Positions 54,765 through 63,910 of a stretch of 64,000 nt of DNA are shown one piece after another. Under the pieces are notes generated by a model, which saw only the letters and a program-made list of their open reading frames with translations, did not search any database and was not told where the DNA came from. A program made the translations under genes and the position numbers. This DNA comes from Bacteroidales bacterium (GTDB lineage Bacteria; Bacteroidota; Bacteroidia; Bacteroidales; F082): positions 1 to 64,000 of the forward strand of contig JAUYGX010000024.1 of NCBI GenBank assembly GCA_030690365.1, written 5' to 3'. Every line of letters starts with the position of its first letter. The stretch's first letter is position 1.

Positions 54765-55577
54765 TTAACTTTGTTGAAGTTTCATTCTTAGCTTGATATT
54801 TGTCAGCAGGTTTTTGGTAAACAACGGAAAATCAGAGTTCATAACCCAGCTGTAATAGGAGGGTTCCTCTCTCAATATATCTTCTACCTTTTTGCCTTTG
54901 TGTTTCCCGAAGTTAATCACTTCTTCGTTGTTGTCGTTGTATATGATTTGACCAATCAAATCAGCATTGTGGTGATGGGTCGAAAATGCATGAAGCGCAT
55001 CCATGTCGTTTTTTACCGGTATTGATTCTACACCGGATTTATCGGTATAAATGGTATTCTGGTATTGATCCAGTTGGGCTTTTAAAATTTCGTAGGTGGC
55101 AATGGTATCAGCCTCAGCACCATGGGCATTCTGCAGCTCTTTTTGAAGATAGTATTTGTAAGCTGCTGATAGTGTGCGCTGTTCCATCTTCATGAAGATG
55201 TTCTGGACATCAATTACCCGGCGTTTTTTAATTTCGAAATCTACATCGGCACGCAGAAATTCTTCCACCAGCATGGGGACATCAAATTTTATGGCATTGT
55301 ATCCGGCCAGATCGCAGTTGTGCAGAAAACGACTAATTTCTTTTGCTACCTGCTTAAAGGTGGGTTTGTCCTTTAAACTTTCGTTGCTGTATCCATGTAT
55401 CTGCTCCGCTTCTTCGCTGATGGGATAATCAGGATTGATAAGCCATGTATTGCTCTCCTGAGTGCCGTTTGAGTTTATTTTCAGAATACATAATTCAACA
55501 ATCCGGTCTTTTACAATACTAAGCCCGGTTGCTTCAATATCGAAAAAAGCAAGTGGCTTTTTGAGGTTTAATTCCAT
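54765..55577 (-). CDS. DnaQ-like 3'-5' exonuclease with ExoX-like C-terminal domain
   Basis: The protein of about 270 residues is a DEDD exonuclease: AFFDIEATGLS (Asp and Glu), GYNAIKFDVPMLVEEF (second Asp region) and HGAEADTIATYEIL (His and final Asp, DEDDh-type). A C-terminal region NFGKHKGKKVEDILREEPSYYSWVMNSDFP matches the ExoX-type domain. It is probably a proofreading or repair exonuclease distinct from the PolIII epsilon subunit. I chose MELNLKKP at 55577 as the start. It lies 36 bases downstream of a hairpin that ends the E2 gene. Confidence 0.9.
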   Translation of the reverse strand: MELNLKKPLAFFDIEATGLSIVKDRIVELCILKINSNGTQESNTWLINPDYPISEEAEQIHGYSNESLKDKPTFKQVAKEISRFLHNCDLAGYNAIKFDVPMLVEEFLRADVDFEIKKRRVIDVQNIFMKMEQRTLSAAYKYYLQKELQNAHGAEADTIATYEILKAQLDQYQNTIYTDKSGVESIPVKNDMDALHAFSTHHHNADLIGQIIYNDNNEEVINFGKHKGKKVEDILREEPSYYSWVMNSDFPLFTKNLLTNIKLRMKLQQS

Positions 55578-55599
55578 GGTAAGTGCGCTAAACAAAATT

Positions 55600-55617
55600 G
55601 GGGAGGCGAGGCTCCCC
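55600..55617 (-). terminator. Weak terminator-like hairpin after the E2 gene
   Basis: GGGGAG - 6 bases - CTCCCC forms a 6-base GC stem, followed on the minus strand by the short run AATTTTG. It is weaker than the other terminators here and lies just upstream of the exonuclease start, so attenuation rather than full termination is possible. Confidence 0.5.
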
Positions 55618-55630
55618 GATTTTTAATAAT

Positions 55631-56959
55631 TTATATCTGTGTTTCAGGATCAAAACTTTCGAGTAACTCTTTCATCCGTTTTAAAAACATACCAGCCAAA
55701 GCACCATCCACAATGCGGTGGTCGTAGGCGAGCGAAAGAATCATGATGTGACGGATTCCAATCATATCTCCATCGGCGGTTTCAATTACCCGTGGTTGTT
55801 TTCTGATGGCCCCAAGACCAAGAATGGCTACCTGAGGTTGGTTGATAATAGGTGTTCCTGTGAGACTGTCGAACGATCCAAAATTGGTGATCGTAAAGGT
55901 GCCTCCCTGAATTTCATCTGGTTGTAACTTATTGATTCTGGCTCGGTTGGCAAGATCATTTACCGATTTTACAACACCCAGTAAGTTTTTCTGATCTATA
56001 TTTCTGATCACCGGAACAATCAGGTTTCCGGAAGGCAAGGCGGTGGCCATCCCAATATTGATGTTTTTGCGGTAAATAATATTATACCCGTCCAGCGAAA
56101 CATTAATCTGAGGAAACTCTCTCAGGGCTTGGGCTGCAGCGTGGAAAAAAATAGGAGTGAAGGTAATTTTTTCTCCTTCACGTTTGGAGAAACTATCTTT
56201 GACTTTGTTTCTCCAGTTCACAATGTGAGTAACATCAGCATCAATAAACGAAGTAACATGTGGAGAAACCTGTTTTGACATTACCATGTGATCAGCGATT
56301 AGTTTACGCATGCGATCCATCTCAACTACCTGATCGCCAGCACCGGAAGTGACCGTTGGAGCAGCCATTTTTGGCGTTGCGGCCGATTTAGAAGGTGTGC
56401 TAACGGTAGCTTGAACAGGTCCTGATTTTCTTTTGTCCAGATAATCAATCACATCTGCCTTCGTTACTCTGTTATCGCGGCCCGACCCCGGCATTTTTTC
56501 AAGTTCACCCAGGCTGATATTCTCCGCCTTGGACATGCTTTTTACTAAAGGTGAATAAAATCGCTCACTTTGCGAAAAGTCTGAAATAGCTTTTTCTCCA
56601 ACTTTCTCAGTTGCCGATGAATCAGGTGCAACAGTTTCGGCTGCCTTTTCTTCTACAGGCTTTTTTTCTTCTTCAGTTTTGGTTTCTTCCTGTCCGGCAG
56701 GTTCTTCACCACCTTCGCCATCGGTTTCGATAAGAGCAATCACAGTACCTACTGGCACTACATCACCTTCGTTGAAGAGGGTTTTTACCAGCTTTCCTTC
56801 AACCGGACTGGGTATTTCACTGTCCACTTTATCGGTTGCAATTTCTACCAAAGAGTCGTCTTCTTCAACAGAATCGCCCACATTTTTCACCCAGCGGGTA
56901 ATGGTTGCTTCTATAATGCTTTCGCCCAATTTGGGCATGATGATTTCAAATTTTGCCAT
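55631..56959 (-). CDS. 2-oxo acid dehydrogenase E2 (dihydrolipoamide acyltransferase)
   Basis: The protein of about 442 residues from MAKFEIIMPKLGESI has a lipoyl domain with lysine at about position 44 (EIATDKVDSEIP). A proline/alanine- and glutamate-rich linker follows, then a peripheral-subunit-binding domain (about 140-185: YSPLVKSMSKAENISLGELEKMPGSGRDNRVTKADVIDYL). The catalytic acyltransferase domain has DHRIVDG near the end. It should partner with the fused E1 at 15480; E3 was not seen in this window. The substrate (pyruvate or branched-chain) is not evident from the sequence. Confidence 0.93.
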   Translation of the reverse strand: MAKFEIIMPKLGESIIEATITRWVKNVGDSVEEDDSLVEIATDKVDSEIPSPVEGKLVKTLFNEGDVVPVGTVIALIETDGEGGEEPAGQEETKTEEEKKPVEEKAAETVAPDSSATEKVGEKAISDFSQSERFYSPLVKSMSKAENISLGELEKMPGSGRDNRVTKADVIDYLDKRKSGPVQATVSTPSKSAATPKMAAPTVTSGAGDQVVEMDRMRKLIADHMVMSKQVSPHVTSFIDADVTHIVNWRNKVKDSFSKREGEKITFTPIFFHAAAQALREFPQINVSLDGYNIIYRKNINIGMATALPSGNLIVPVIRNIDQKNLLGVVKSVNDLANRARINKLQPDEIQGGTFTITNFGSFDSLTGTPIINQPQVAILGLGAIRKQPRVIETADGDMIGIRHIMILSLAYDHRIVDGALAGMFLKRMKELLESFDPETQI

Positions 56960-57162
56960 GATCAATTTTCAACTTTATTAAAATGCTTAAAATCAACAAT
57001 ATCCTAAGCTTAAATTCCTGGTTTTTTCAACTGCGAAATTAGCGATTTATTTAAAATAGCGGGCTGGATTGACGAATTTATTTATACTTATTATAATTAA
57101 GCGTTATGTTAGTGAATTGAAAACCCATTTAAACCAACGCCAGGCATAGATTTTTAAGGTGA

Positions 57163-59064
57163 CTATTTTTCAATAAGGATGATTTTTTCGTCGTCTTTTG
57201 CACTTAGCCGTTTGAGATATTTATTGATCTCATCATATTCTGTTTCTTTGTATTCTCCATTGTTTATTGTGTAATCGCGCACAATAGTTACCAGATTGTT
57301 TTCAAAGTGATAGGTTATCTCAAAACTCCCGTATGAGGAGTTTAGTGATATATCATCGGGTAATTTTTCAATTTGATAATGTTCAGGTATGTGAATACAC
57401 AGGGTGTCGCTATACGAATATCCAATGGCCTGATAAATTGGATACTTTCGGGAAGCATTGATTTCTTTAAATGTGGACATTTGTAAAAGACTATTCGATT
57501 TAATAAACCATCGTTTTACGGTTTTGGAGCCGTATTGATTGATAGTTCCATTAACTTTAAGTTCGCCGAGTGCATTTTTATCCGATTGGTCATCGATGGA
57601 AAAGTTATTGATCTCTAATCCTCTGGCTGAAAGTGATTTTAACAAATCTTCCTTTTGTTCTTTACCTGATTTATGCATGAATCTATAAATATCTTCAAAC
57701 AGATAGTTTTTATAATCCGCCCGGATATCGAAACTCGCATGTCCATCATCAAAAAGTGTGATGTTGGTTGTCGAATTTCTGTGGTTATCTTTGATATTAT
57801 ATTCAGGCGTTTTGGCAAGCACTCCTCCTTGAGGTGTTATCAACAAAGCATATCTGTCGGCATTGCCTCTCCCGATGTATCCACAAGGGATATTCTGATT
57901 GGTGCATTCGAGCCAGAGGGTATCTTCCATAGGTACACAAAGAATCACATGGTTGGTTTGATTTACACTTGGAAATTCGGGGTATTTTATCCTTTTGTTT
58001 AATCCATTTCCAATTTCAGCATAGTACGATGCTATGCCTACACTTTTTAACAAAGCCCTGGTATAGTTTGACAGTGCTTTGCAGTCGCCGTAACCTTTTC
58101 CGTCCACATCACTGGCCATTATAGGCTGAAAACCTCCAATACCCAGTGAGATGTTGACATACCTGGTGTTTTGCTGCATATACTGATAAATAGCCTTTAC
58201 TTTTTCCCTGATATCGTTTATGGTATCAGTAAGTTTTTGCATTTTAAAGACGGTCTCATCCGGGAGATTATCCCGGTTCTCAATCAGCTGGTTTACCCAA
58301 AGGCCATATGTTTGCCAACTTGTAAAATCGCCACTGGTTCCTTCATAACTGATATTCACGGGCGTTAGAAGTATGGCGGGGAATATGCTCAGGTAACCAG
58401 GGCTATAAGGTTCATATTCAATGGCTTTTAGGTTATTAACCTGCCAGGTATATTCAGTAATCGTCTTATCTGCACTTTGGTTGAATTCAAATGAATGATT
58501 TAATTCCTTGTATTTGAGTTCAAGTTGGGCAGGTGTTCTGAAAATTAATTCTGACTTTTCTACCGAAATATTAAAACCTTTTTGTGGTACCCAGCTGCCA
58601 AATCCAACAACTTCATCATACTCAATTGTGTATTTATACTCAACAGTAAAAGGATAAGTGTTTGATACGGGATTGCAGTGTTTTACCCGATTATCGCTGT
58701 AAAGCGTGTAGCTGTTATTGGAGGCATAATCCTGAATGTCCTTTTTATTGATTTTCTTTATCAAGATACCTAAGGAATTATAGGTATAGCCTTCAATTCG
58801 TATAACTTTTGAATTCCGATCGTATGGGATCAATAATCTGGCTTCGGAAATTCCTTTTGAATTAAGAATGGTGATGGCATAGTGTACGGTTTCGCTGTAT
58901 TTCCCAACCGATGTACGATCATAGGTGGTCGTGTTAAACCGAATCACCGCGTTGGCATTTCTGGTAAGTGAGTCAGCAATTAATTCACTGTTTAGCGGAG
59001 TTTGCCCGGAAACCGAATTGATCAGGGCAAATGTAATTGCAAGTAGTAGAATTAACCTGTGCAT
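57163..59064 (-). CDS. DUF3857 / transglutaminase-like protein
   Basis: The 633-residue exported protein has a signal peptide (MHRLILLLAITFALINSVSG). A DUF3857-type domain (about 40-240: DRTSVGKYSETVHYAITILNSKG, VEYKYTIEYDEVVGFGSW) leads into a transglutaminase-like region (about 260-400). The candidate triad is Cys in KGYGDCKALSNY, His in TNHVILCV and an acidic residue in LWLECTNQN (Glu rather than the usual Asp). A DUF3858-like beta domain closes the protein. It immediately follows its paralogue with no intergenic base. Role is unknown; extracellular peptide cleavage or cross-linking is possible. Confidence 0.85.
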   Translation of the reverse strand: MHRLILLLAITFALINSVSGQTPLNSELIADSLTRNANAVIRFNTTTYDRTSVGKYSETVHYAITILNSKGISEARLLIPYDRNSKVIRIEGYTYNSLGILIKKINKKDIQDYASNNSYTLYSDNRVKHCNPVSNTYPFTVEYKYTIEYDEVVGFGSWVPQKGFNISVEKSELIFRTPAQLELKYKELNHSFEFNQSADKTITEYTWQVNNLKAIEYEPYSPGYLSIFPAILLTPVNISYEGTSGDFTSWQTYGLWVNQLIENRDNLPDETVFKMQKLTDTINDIREKVKAIYQYMQQNTRYVNISLGIGGFQPIMASDVDGKGYGDCKALSNYTRALLKSVGIASYYAEIGNGLNKRIKYPEFPSVNQTNHVILCVPMEDTLWLECTNQNIPCGYIGRGNADRYALLITPQGGVLAKTPEYNIKDNHRNSTTNITLFDDGHASFDIRADYKNYLFEDIYRFMHKSGKEQKEDLLKSLSARGLEINNFSIDDQSDKNALGELKVNGTINQYGSKTVKRWFIKSNSLLQMSTFKEINASRKYPIYQAIGYSYSDTLCIHIPEHYQIEKLPDDISLNSSYGSFEITYHFENNLVTIVRDYTINNGEYKETEYDEINKYLKRLSAKDDEKIILIEK

Positions 59065-61131
59065 CTATATTTTCTTAAGTACGATCATCTCCTTTTGTTT
59101 ATTGAGTATCAGATCGTAAATTTGTTTTAGAGATTCATATTCATCGGGTAGAAAGATACTCTTGTTTATAAAGAATCTTGAAACAAGATTAACTTTATTT
59201 CCTATCACATTTACCTGATAAATAAATTTGATACTGTTGTCGGGAAGTTTTAGGACGGTAGCCTCTGGAAGCTCAGATACTTCATAGTTTTCAGGTAGTT
59301 CGATGGTGCATATTTGTTGAATTCTGTATGGATAGTTAAATTCTACAGGGTAGTCGCGTTTTGGAAGTTTAAATGGATTGTTTTCAATAAATGGATTGAT
59401 GGCAGGGGAGAAGTAAAGTAGATTATCTGAAACCTCCGCAGGATTTTCTATTTTAATTTGATAAGAAACATTGATACTTCCGGTAATTGAATCCATATCC
59501 GAAAGTTCCATTTTTTCGATGGATAAACCACCATTTTTCTTTTCCAGAGATTGAGTGTATTCTTCCTTAGTGTTGTACTTTTTGAAGTCTTTTATAAAAT
59601 TGTAGGCAGCATATTCTTTAAGCATCATACCTTCATTTCCTGTCAGAACAAAATTTTCATCAAACGACAAGTCAAATTTAGAAGTTAACTGATAAGATTT
59701 ATAATCCATTAAATTTATCCAGTCGTGTTTCGATTTATCAATTACCCTTCCTTTGTCATTGAGGCAGCGGATGGGGATTAAATTTATTTCGGATGAGGGA
59801 TCAGTAGCATCCATCAGATAGGCACTGCTATCGATTTGAACCATGGCGATAACATAGTTGAACCTGGTTAACGATGGGTGAGCCGGGTGAATAATGCCAT
59901 TTTCCTGGGTGCTCAAAATAACCGGATAAGCATTAAAACCGAGGGTATTTAGAAGCACTACCAGATTTAGATTGACATCGGAGCAATTTCCGCCTCCCTC
60001 TTTGTAGGTTTTGCTAAGGGGGAAACTGGTGTATTTGCTTCTGATTCCATTCCAGACCATGGTTTTTTTTATGTGGTGGAAAGCGGCATTCATAAGTGAG
60101 TCATCACCGAGATTAAGACTTTTCAGCGCTTCAGTTTTTCGCTTGAAATGTCCCGAATTGTCCAGTTGCTTGCCAAAGTTTGCATTGTCAAGTAGTTTGT
60201 TGTCAACCTGATCCCAAGTGGTTGTATAGCTCTTGGTAGTTTGGTTGGGAAATTTGGTGTAAGCAAGTTCAAATTCAATACGGGTGAGGTAATTGTCTTT
60301 TGTACGTAAAAATCCTTCGGATGGAAACGCGGGGATGTTTTCAACATGGTAGTGATCATATATTTCCATATAATCATATTTCTTTGTGTAGGTATCGGTG
60401 GTACGTATCTGTCCGTCGTTTACCTGAACATAGGTGAATTCCAATTGCTTGTTCTGGGAAGTATTTTTAACTTTTATGGGAAAGTAACCTCGTTGGGTTG
60501 CGTTAAATACGAAATAATCAGGAATTCTGATATGATAGTCGCTCTGCAAAACAGGAATTGAGTACTGAAATTTCCAGTCACGCAAATTAAAAAAGTAATC
60601 GGATTTAATAGAATATTCAACTTCTATAATGGATCCCGCTCGTACATTGGGCAAAGCAAATTTTTTGGTCATCCAGTTTTCACTAGTTTCTTCCCTGATA
60701 ATATCACTGGCATTCAATTTTGTTCTAACAATTTTCCCTCCCTCCAGATTATAGGTGGCCGCTTTCACACCTGTGGTTCTTTCCTCTTCATTATTCTCAT
60801 GGTACAGGGGTATTTCAACATCTGCCCACGAAAACCCCTGGTTGTCAAGAATCTTTATTCTGAATTGACGTGTGAAATAAAGTTGGAATCCATTGTTTTC
60901 ACTATCCGGCCTATCGGAAACGATTCTGGTAGTACCATATTCAAAGTAGGCTTTCCCATAGTCATAAATGTAGTATGCATGCGCATTTGAGTCTATTGGA
61001 CAATGGGTTATCAGCAATTCTTCTTTGGTTACATCACCGTATTTCATGGCGGGTCGTTGTGCCTGAATACTTACACTTGTAATAAAAATCAGGGCCAAAG
61101 TGAAGAGGCCAGGAGTAAATTTGTTATTCAT
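59065..61131 (-). CDS. DUF3857 / transglutaminase-like protein, His-to-Tyr variant
   Basis: The 688-residue exported protein has a signal peptide (FTPGLFTLALIFITSVSIQA) and a DUF3857 domain (about 55-250). A transglutaminase-like part has the Cys in EGGGNCSDVNLNLVVLL. At the position of the triad His the text reads RFNYVIAMV (the paralogue has TNHVILCV), so Tyr replaces His; LMDATDP carries the Asp. A DUF3858-type domain follows. The altered triad suggests it does not act as a classical transglutaminase, although this variant may be common in the family. Its TAG stop is followed directly by the ATG of the next gene. Confidence 0.85.
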   Translation of the reverse strand: MNNKFTPGLFTLALIFITSVSIQAQRPAMKYGDVTKEELLITHCPIDSNAHAYYIYDYGKAYFEYGTTRIVSDRPDSENNGFQLYFTRQFRIKILDNQGFSWADVEIPLYHENNEEERTTGVKAATYNLEGGKIVRTKLNASDIIREETSENWMTKKFALPNVRAGSIIEVEYSIKSDYFFNLRDWKFQYSIPVLQSDYHIRIPDYFVFNATQRGYFPIKVKNTSQNKQLEFTYVQVNDGQIRTTDTYTKKYDYMEIYDHYHVENIPAFPSEGFLRTKDNYLTRIEFELAYTKFPNQTTKSYTTTWDQVDNKLLDNANFGKQLDNSGHFKRKTEALKSLNLGDDSLMNAAFHHIKKTMVWNGIRSKYTSFPLSKTYKEGGGNCSDVNLNLVVLLNTLGFNAYPVILSTQENGIIHPAHPSLTRFNYVIAMVQIDSSAYLMDATDPSSEINLIPIRCLNDKGRVIDKSKHDWINLMDYKSYQLTSKFDLSFDENFVLTGNEGMMLKEYAAYNFIKDFKKYNTKEEYTQSLEKKNGGLSIEKMELSDMDSITGSINVSYQIKIENPAEVSDNLLYFSPAINPFIENNPFKLPKRDYPVEFNYPYRIQQICTIELPENYEVSELPEATVLKLPDNSIKFIYQVNVIGNKVNLVSRFFINKSIFLPDEYESLKQIYDLILNKQKEMIVLKKI

Positions 61132-61387
61132 AATTTGTTGATAAAGTAATGGATTCTTTTTTAACTGAGGTCGTTTCCTTAATAATCATCTGTTGCTTGA
61201 TTTATATATTCAATTGAATAGTCAGTTCGTTTTTATTCTGAAATTTTGATTACATCATAAAAGTAATGCCCGGGTATAAAATATACCGACGATTAACAGT
61301 CCATAACTTTTAGTTGGTCAAAATTATAAAAAAAAGGTTACGCCGAAATGCACAGATGTGTTTTATGCAAGTTTAGCTATGCACTTG

Positions 61388-61828
61388 TTAACGAAGTACT
61401 TCCTTTGCGATGGTAACAGCATCAGATATACATTTCTCACAAATAGATTCCATTAGTTGGTATTCCTTAATATATTGTTGACCTTCAGCCGTGTTTAGAT
61501 CGGCATTTAGCAGCTTTTTACAAATCAATGTTCCATGAATGGCGGTAAATTGCTTGCTGAAATCGCGGATCATGCCGTTTGTAATCTCTTTCTGTTCCTG
61601 GTTCTCATTGTACTTTTGTCCATTATATAACCCAAATACCATAAACGATCCGGTTGCTGCCCCGCATGTGCCCTGAAGTTTTCCCATGCCTCCACCGAAT
61701 CCGCTTGCTATGCTTTGAGTAATATTGCTGTCAACTTTTAACTCTTCCGAAAAGGCTCTCAGCACCGATTGAGCACAGTTATTTCCTGATCTGTAATGAG
61801 TGAGTGCGTTTTCTTCCTTTTTATCCAT
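61388..61828 (-). CDS. C_GCAxxG_C_C family redox-type protein
   Basis: The 146-residue protein carries the family's cysteine pattern: NNCAQSV, GTCGAATGSFMVFG (the GCAxxG motif, here TCGAATG) and the C-terminal ICEKC. These cysteines suggest a redox-active or metal-binding role, but no activity is proven to my knowledge. Its ATG is about 40 bases past the stop of the epimerase gene upstream, so the two may be co-transcribed. Confidence 0.88.
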   Translation of the reverse strand: MDKKEENALTHYRSGNNCAQSVLRAFSEELKVDSNITQSIASGFGGGMGKLQGTCGAATGSFMVFGLYNGQKYNENQEQKEITNGMIRDFSKQFTAIHGTLICKKLLNADLNTAEGQQYIKEYQLMESICEKCISDAVTIAKEVLR

Positions 61829-61841
61829 GGTCAGACATTCA

Positions 61842-62789
61842 TTAATCTTTATTTTTCAGGCCACTGTAATCAGTTTTTACAATTTTCTGAATCCCATCAG
61901 CATAAGAAGTCGGTTTGATGCCAAACCGCTTTTCAAATTTGCTGCTGTCGAAAACATAGTCGCGATCGTATTGATAGATCATCTCCACCATCTCCTTCAT
62001 GATGGGGATGAAAAGGCCCAGAATGCGAACCAAAAATTTGGGAGCTACCTGATACTTTGGTGCCACTCCCATTTCTCCGGCAATGGCCTCAATCCACTCT
62101 TTACCCGTAAATGGGTTTGCCATTGTTGGGAGGTGCCATACCTGATTATAGGCATTGGCTGTATTCCCCAAAAGAGCTGTAGCTATTCCTGCATCAGGAA
62201 TATAGGTAAATGAATGCTTGAAGTTGGCGGAACCCATCCAATTGGCCTTTTTACCCAGACTAAAGTTTTTAAATACCATTTCGGTGAGCATGCTGACATT
62301 TTGTATGGATGGGCCATAAAAGTCGGCTGATCTGGCAATGAGGGCGGTAAGTTGTCCTGAATCGACTTCACTCATAATCTCCCTTACAATCTCAGCCCGG
62401 ATTTGACCCTTTTTACTGGGTGGATTGATGGGTGTTTCTTCTGTCATGCCATTCAGGTAGTTTTTGTCGTACATATATATATTGTCGAAAAATACCATCT
62501 TGCATTTATGTTGTACACAGGCTTTAATTACATGACCGATAAACAACGGCCAATTTTTTGTCCAAACCTTCAGGTTGTACTCAAAACCAACGGTTACATA
62601 AACAACCGAAGAGCCTCTTACCGCTTTTTCAACTTCGTTGAAATTAAGCAGATCAGCAGTAAGTAGCTCATCTGTATCATTTACCTTCTTAGGGTTTCGG
62701 CTTACCAGCCTGATTTTAGTGGTATATTTTTTTAGCGCTTTTGCCAGTTCAATTCCAATGGCTCCACCGGCGCCGAGTATCGTTTGCAT
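61842..62789 (-). CDS. NAD(P)-binding epimerase/reductase (NmrA-like)
   Basis: From the ATG at 62789 the protein has about 315 residues. The Rossmann start ILGAGGAIGIELAKALKKYTTKIRLVSRNPKKV is followed by LLTADLLNFNEVEKAVRGSSVVYVTVG. DNIYMYDKNYLNGM stands near the usual Tyr-x-x-x-Lys position, so the SDR catalytic pair is not clear. I regard it as an NAD(P)-dependent epimerase/NmrA-type protein of unknown substrate. The track start (62906) runs through an mscL remnant in another frame and is not used. Confidence 0.85.
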   Translation of the reverse strand: MQTILGAGGAIGIELAKALKKYTTKIRLVSRNPKKVNDTDELLTADLLNFNEVEKAVRGSSVVYVTVGFEYNLKVWTKNWPLFIGHVIKACVQHKCKMVFFDNIYMYDKNYLNGMTEETPINPPSKKGQIRAEIVREIMSEVDSGQLTALIARSADFYGPSIQNVSMLTEMVFKNFSLGKKANWMGSANFKHSFTYIPDAGIATALLGNTANAYNQVWHLPTMANPFTGKEWIEAIAGEMGVAPKYQVAPKFLVRILGLFIPIMKEMVEMIYQYDRDYVFDSSKFEKRFGIKPTSYADGIQKIVKTDYSGLKNKD

Positions 62790-62791
62790 AA

Positions 62792-62899
62792 TTATTTCTT
62801 TAAAAGATCGCGAATTTCTGTTAATAATACTTCTTACTTCGATGGAGCAGGAGCAGCAGTGTGTGCGGCTGCTTCTTTCTTTTCCAACTTTTCTTTCAT
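62792..62899 (-). pseudogene. mscL: mscL C-terminal remnant with in-frame stop
   Basis: This stretch is too short for the track. On the minus strand ATG at 62897-62899 opens MKEKLEKKEAAAHTAAPAPSK, then TAA, then in the same frame EVLLTEIRDLLKK and a final TAA at 62792-62794. The mechanosensitive channel MscL ends in just this way (charged helix, alanine/proline-rich linker, EEVLLTEIRDLLK), so this is its C-terminal end with a Glu codon GAA changed to TAA. The transmembrane part is absent: the codon before the ATG is TAA. It is therefore a truncated, decayed gene copy. Confidence 0.75.
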
Positions 62900-62989
62900 T
62901 TAACAAAGATAGATTTAATTCATACAGTTTCAGATAAGAAATTTTACTATCGTAAAAGACTTATGCTTTTAAAATCAGTTATTTAAAGA

Positions 62990-63910
62990 TTAGCCTGCAT
63001 GTGTAATTGAGGCAAAAGTCCGCTTGATACCCTTTGTGTAATGAACCTTTGGATGTCCAAAAATCAGGAAGATACCTTCACGACTCGGGTATTTAATTCC
63101 ATGCTTCTCTCTAAATACCCTGGCTTTTCGGCCATTCTGAATCAGTGGATGAATTCCCCCCAGCATGCAACTTCCCAACCCGAGTGTTTCGCCGGCCATC
63201 ATCGCATAGGTGGCGGCAATCAAAGGATCAGCCGGGTCAGCATAAGGGGATCCATAGAAATACAGTGCCAAAGGCGCATCGTAGGTAACCAAATCCTGTC
63301 CCTGTTTCATATGATCGATATAAATCCGAAACAATGGTTTTACAAATTGCCTGAATAATTCATCATTCGATTTACCCCAAATTGGTTTCATAAGTGCTAA
63401 AAACCAGCCAGATACAAACCATTTCATTTTTTCAAGATAGTGGCAAAAATCTTCTGAAAAGTCCCGGACTTTCTGTTTATTATCCAAAACGAGTACGTTG
63501 ACGTCTGAAGGTGGCAGTCCCATGGGTGCTGTTCGTGCCATATCCAGTATCTTTTTGATTGATTCCTGCTCCACGGGATAGTCATTGAATTCACGGATAC
63601 TTCTTCTGGACTGTAACATGCTCATTAACTGGTCGTAATTGGTCTTGGTTGCTTTTTTCGGCAGATCAAATACATCTTCTGGTGAACATTCTCTACCTTG
63701 AATTTCAATTGCTCCCGAAGGACAAATGGTCATACAATGTGCACATGCAATACAACCAAAAAGTGGATGTTCCGTGGTGGCTACTTTTCCATCCACCATC
63801 TGTAAACTAAAGTCTTTGCACACCAACACACATAGTCCGCAACCGGTACAAAGTTCAGTTTTAATGTGTATTTCCGCTTTTTCTTTGGTTCTGGTGGTTG
63901 GAATGGCCAT
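62990..63910 (-). CDS. Nitroreductase with N-terminal 2[4Fe-4S] ferredoxin domain
   Basis: The 306-residue protein has two [4Fe-4S] motifs, CTGCGLCVLVC (about 21-31) and CIACAHCMTICP (about 53-64), fused to an FMN nitroreductase domain (about 95-300: SRRSIREFNDYPVEQESIKKILDMARTAPMGLPP, AGETLGLGSCMLGG). The ferredoxin part would feed electrons to the flavin domain. Such proteins are common in anaerobic bacteria, so the host is plausibly anaerobic or facultative. The substrate is unknown. No clear promoter is seen in the last 90 bases of the window. Confidence 0.92.
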   Translation of the reverse strand: MAIPTTRTKEKAEIHIKTELCTGCGLCVLVCKDFSLQMVDGKVATTEHPLFGCIACAHCMTICPSGAIEIQGRECSPEDVFDLPKKATKTNYDQLMSMLQSRRSIREFNDYPVEQESIKKILDMARTAPMGLPPSDVNVLVLDNKQKVRDFSEDFCHYLEKMKWFVSGWFLALMKPIWGKSNDELFRQFVKPLFRIYIDHMKQGQDLVTYDAPLALYFYGSPYADPADPLIAATYAMMAGETLGLGSCMLGGIHPLIQNGRKARVFREKHGIKYPSREGIFLIFGHPKVHYTKGIKRTFASITHAG

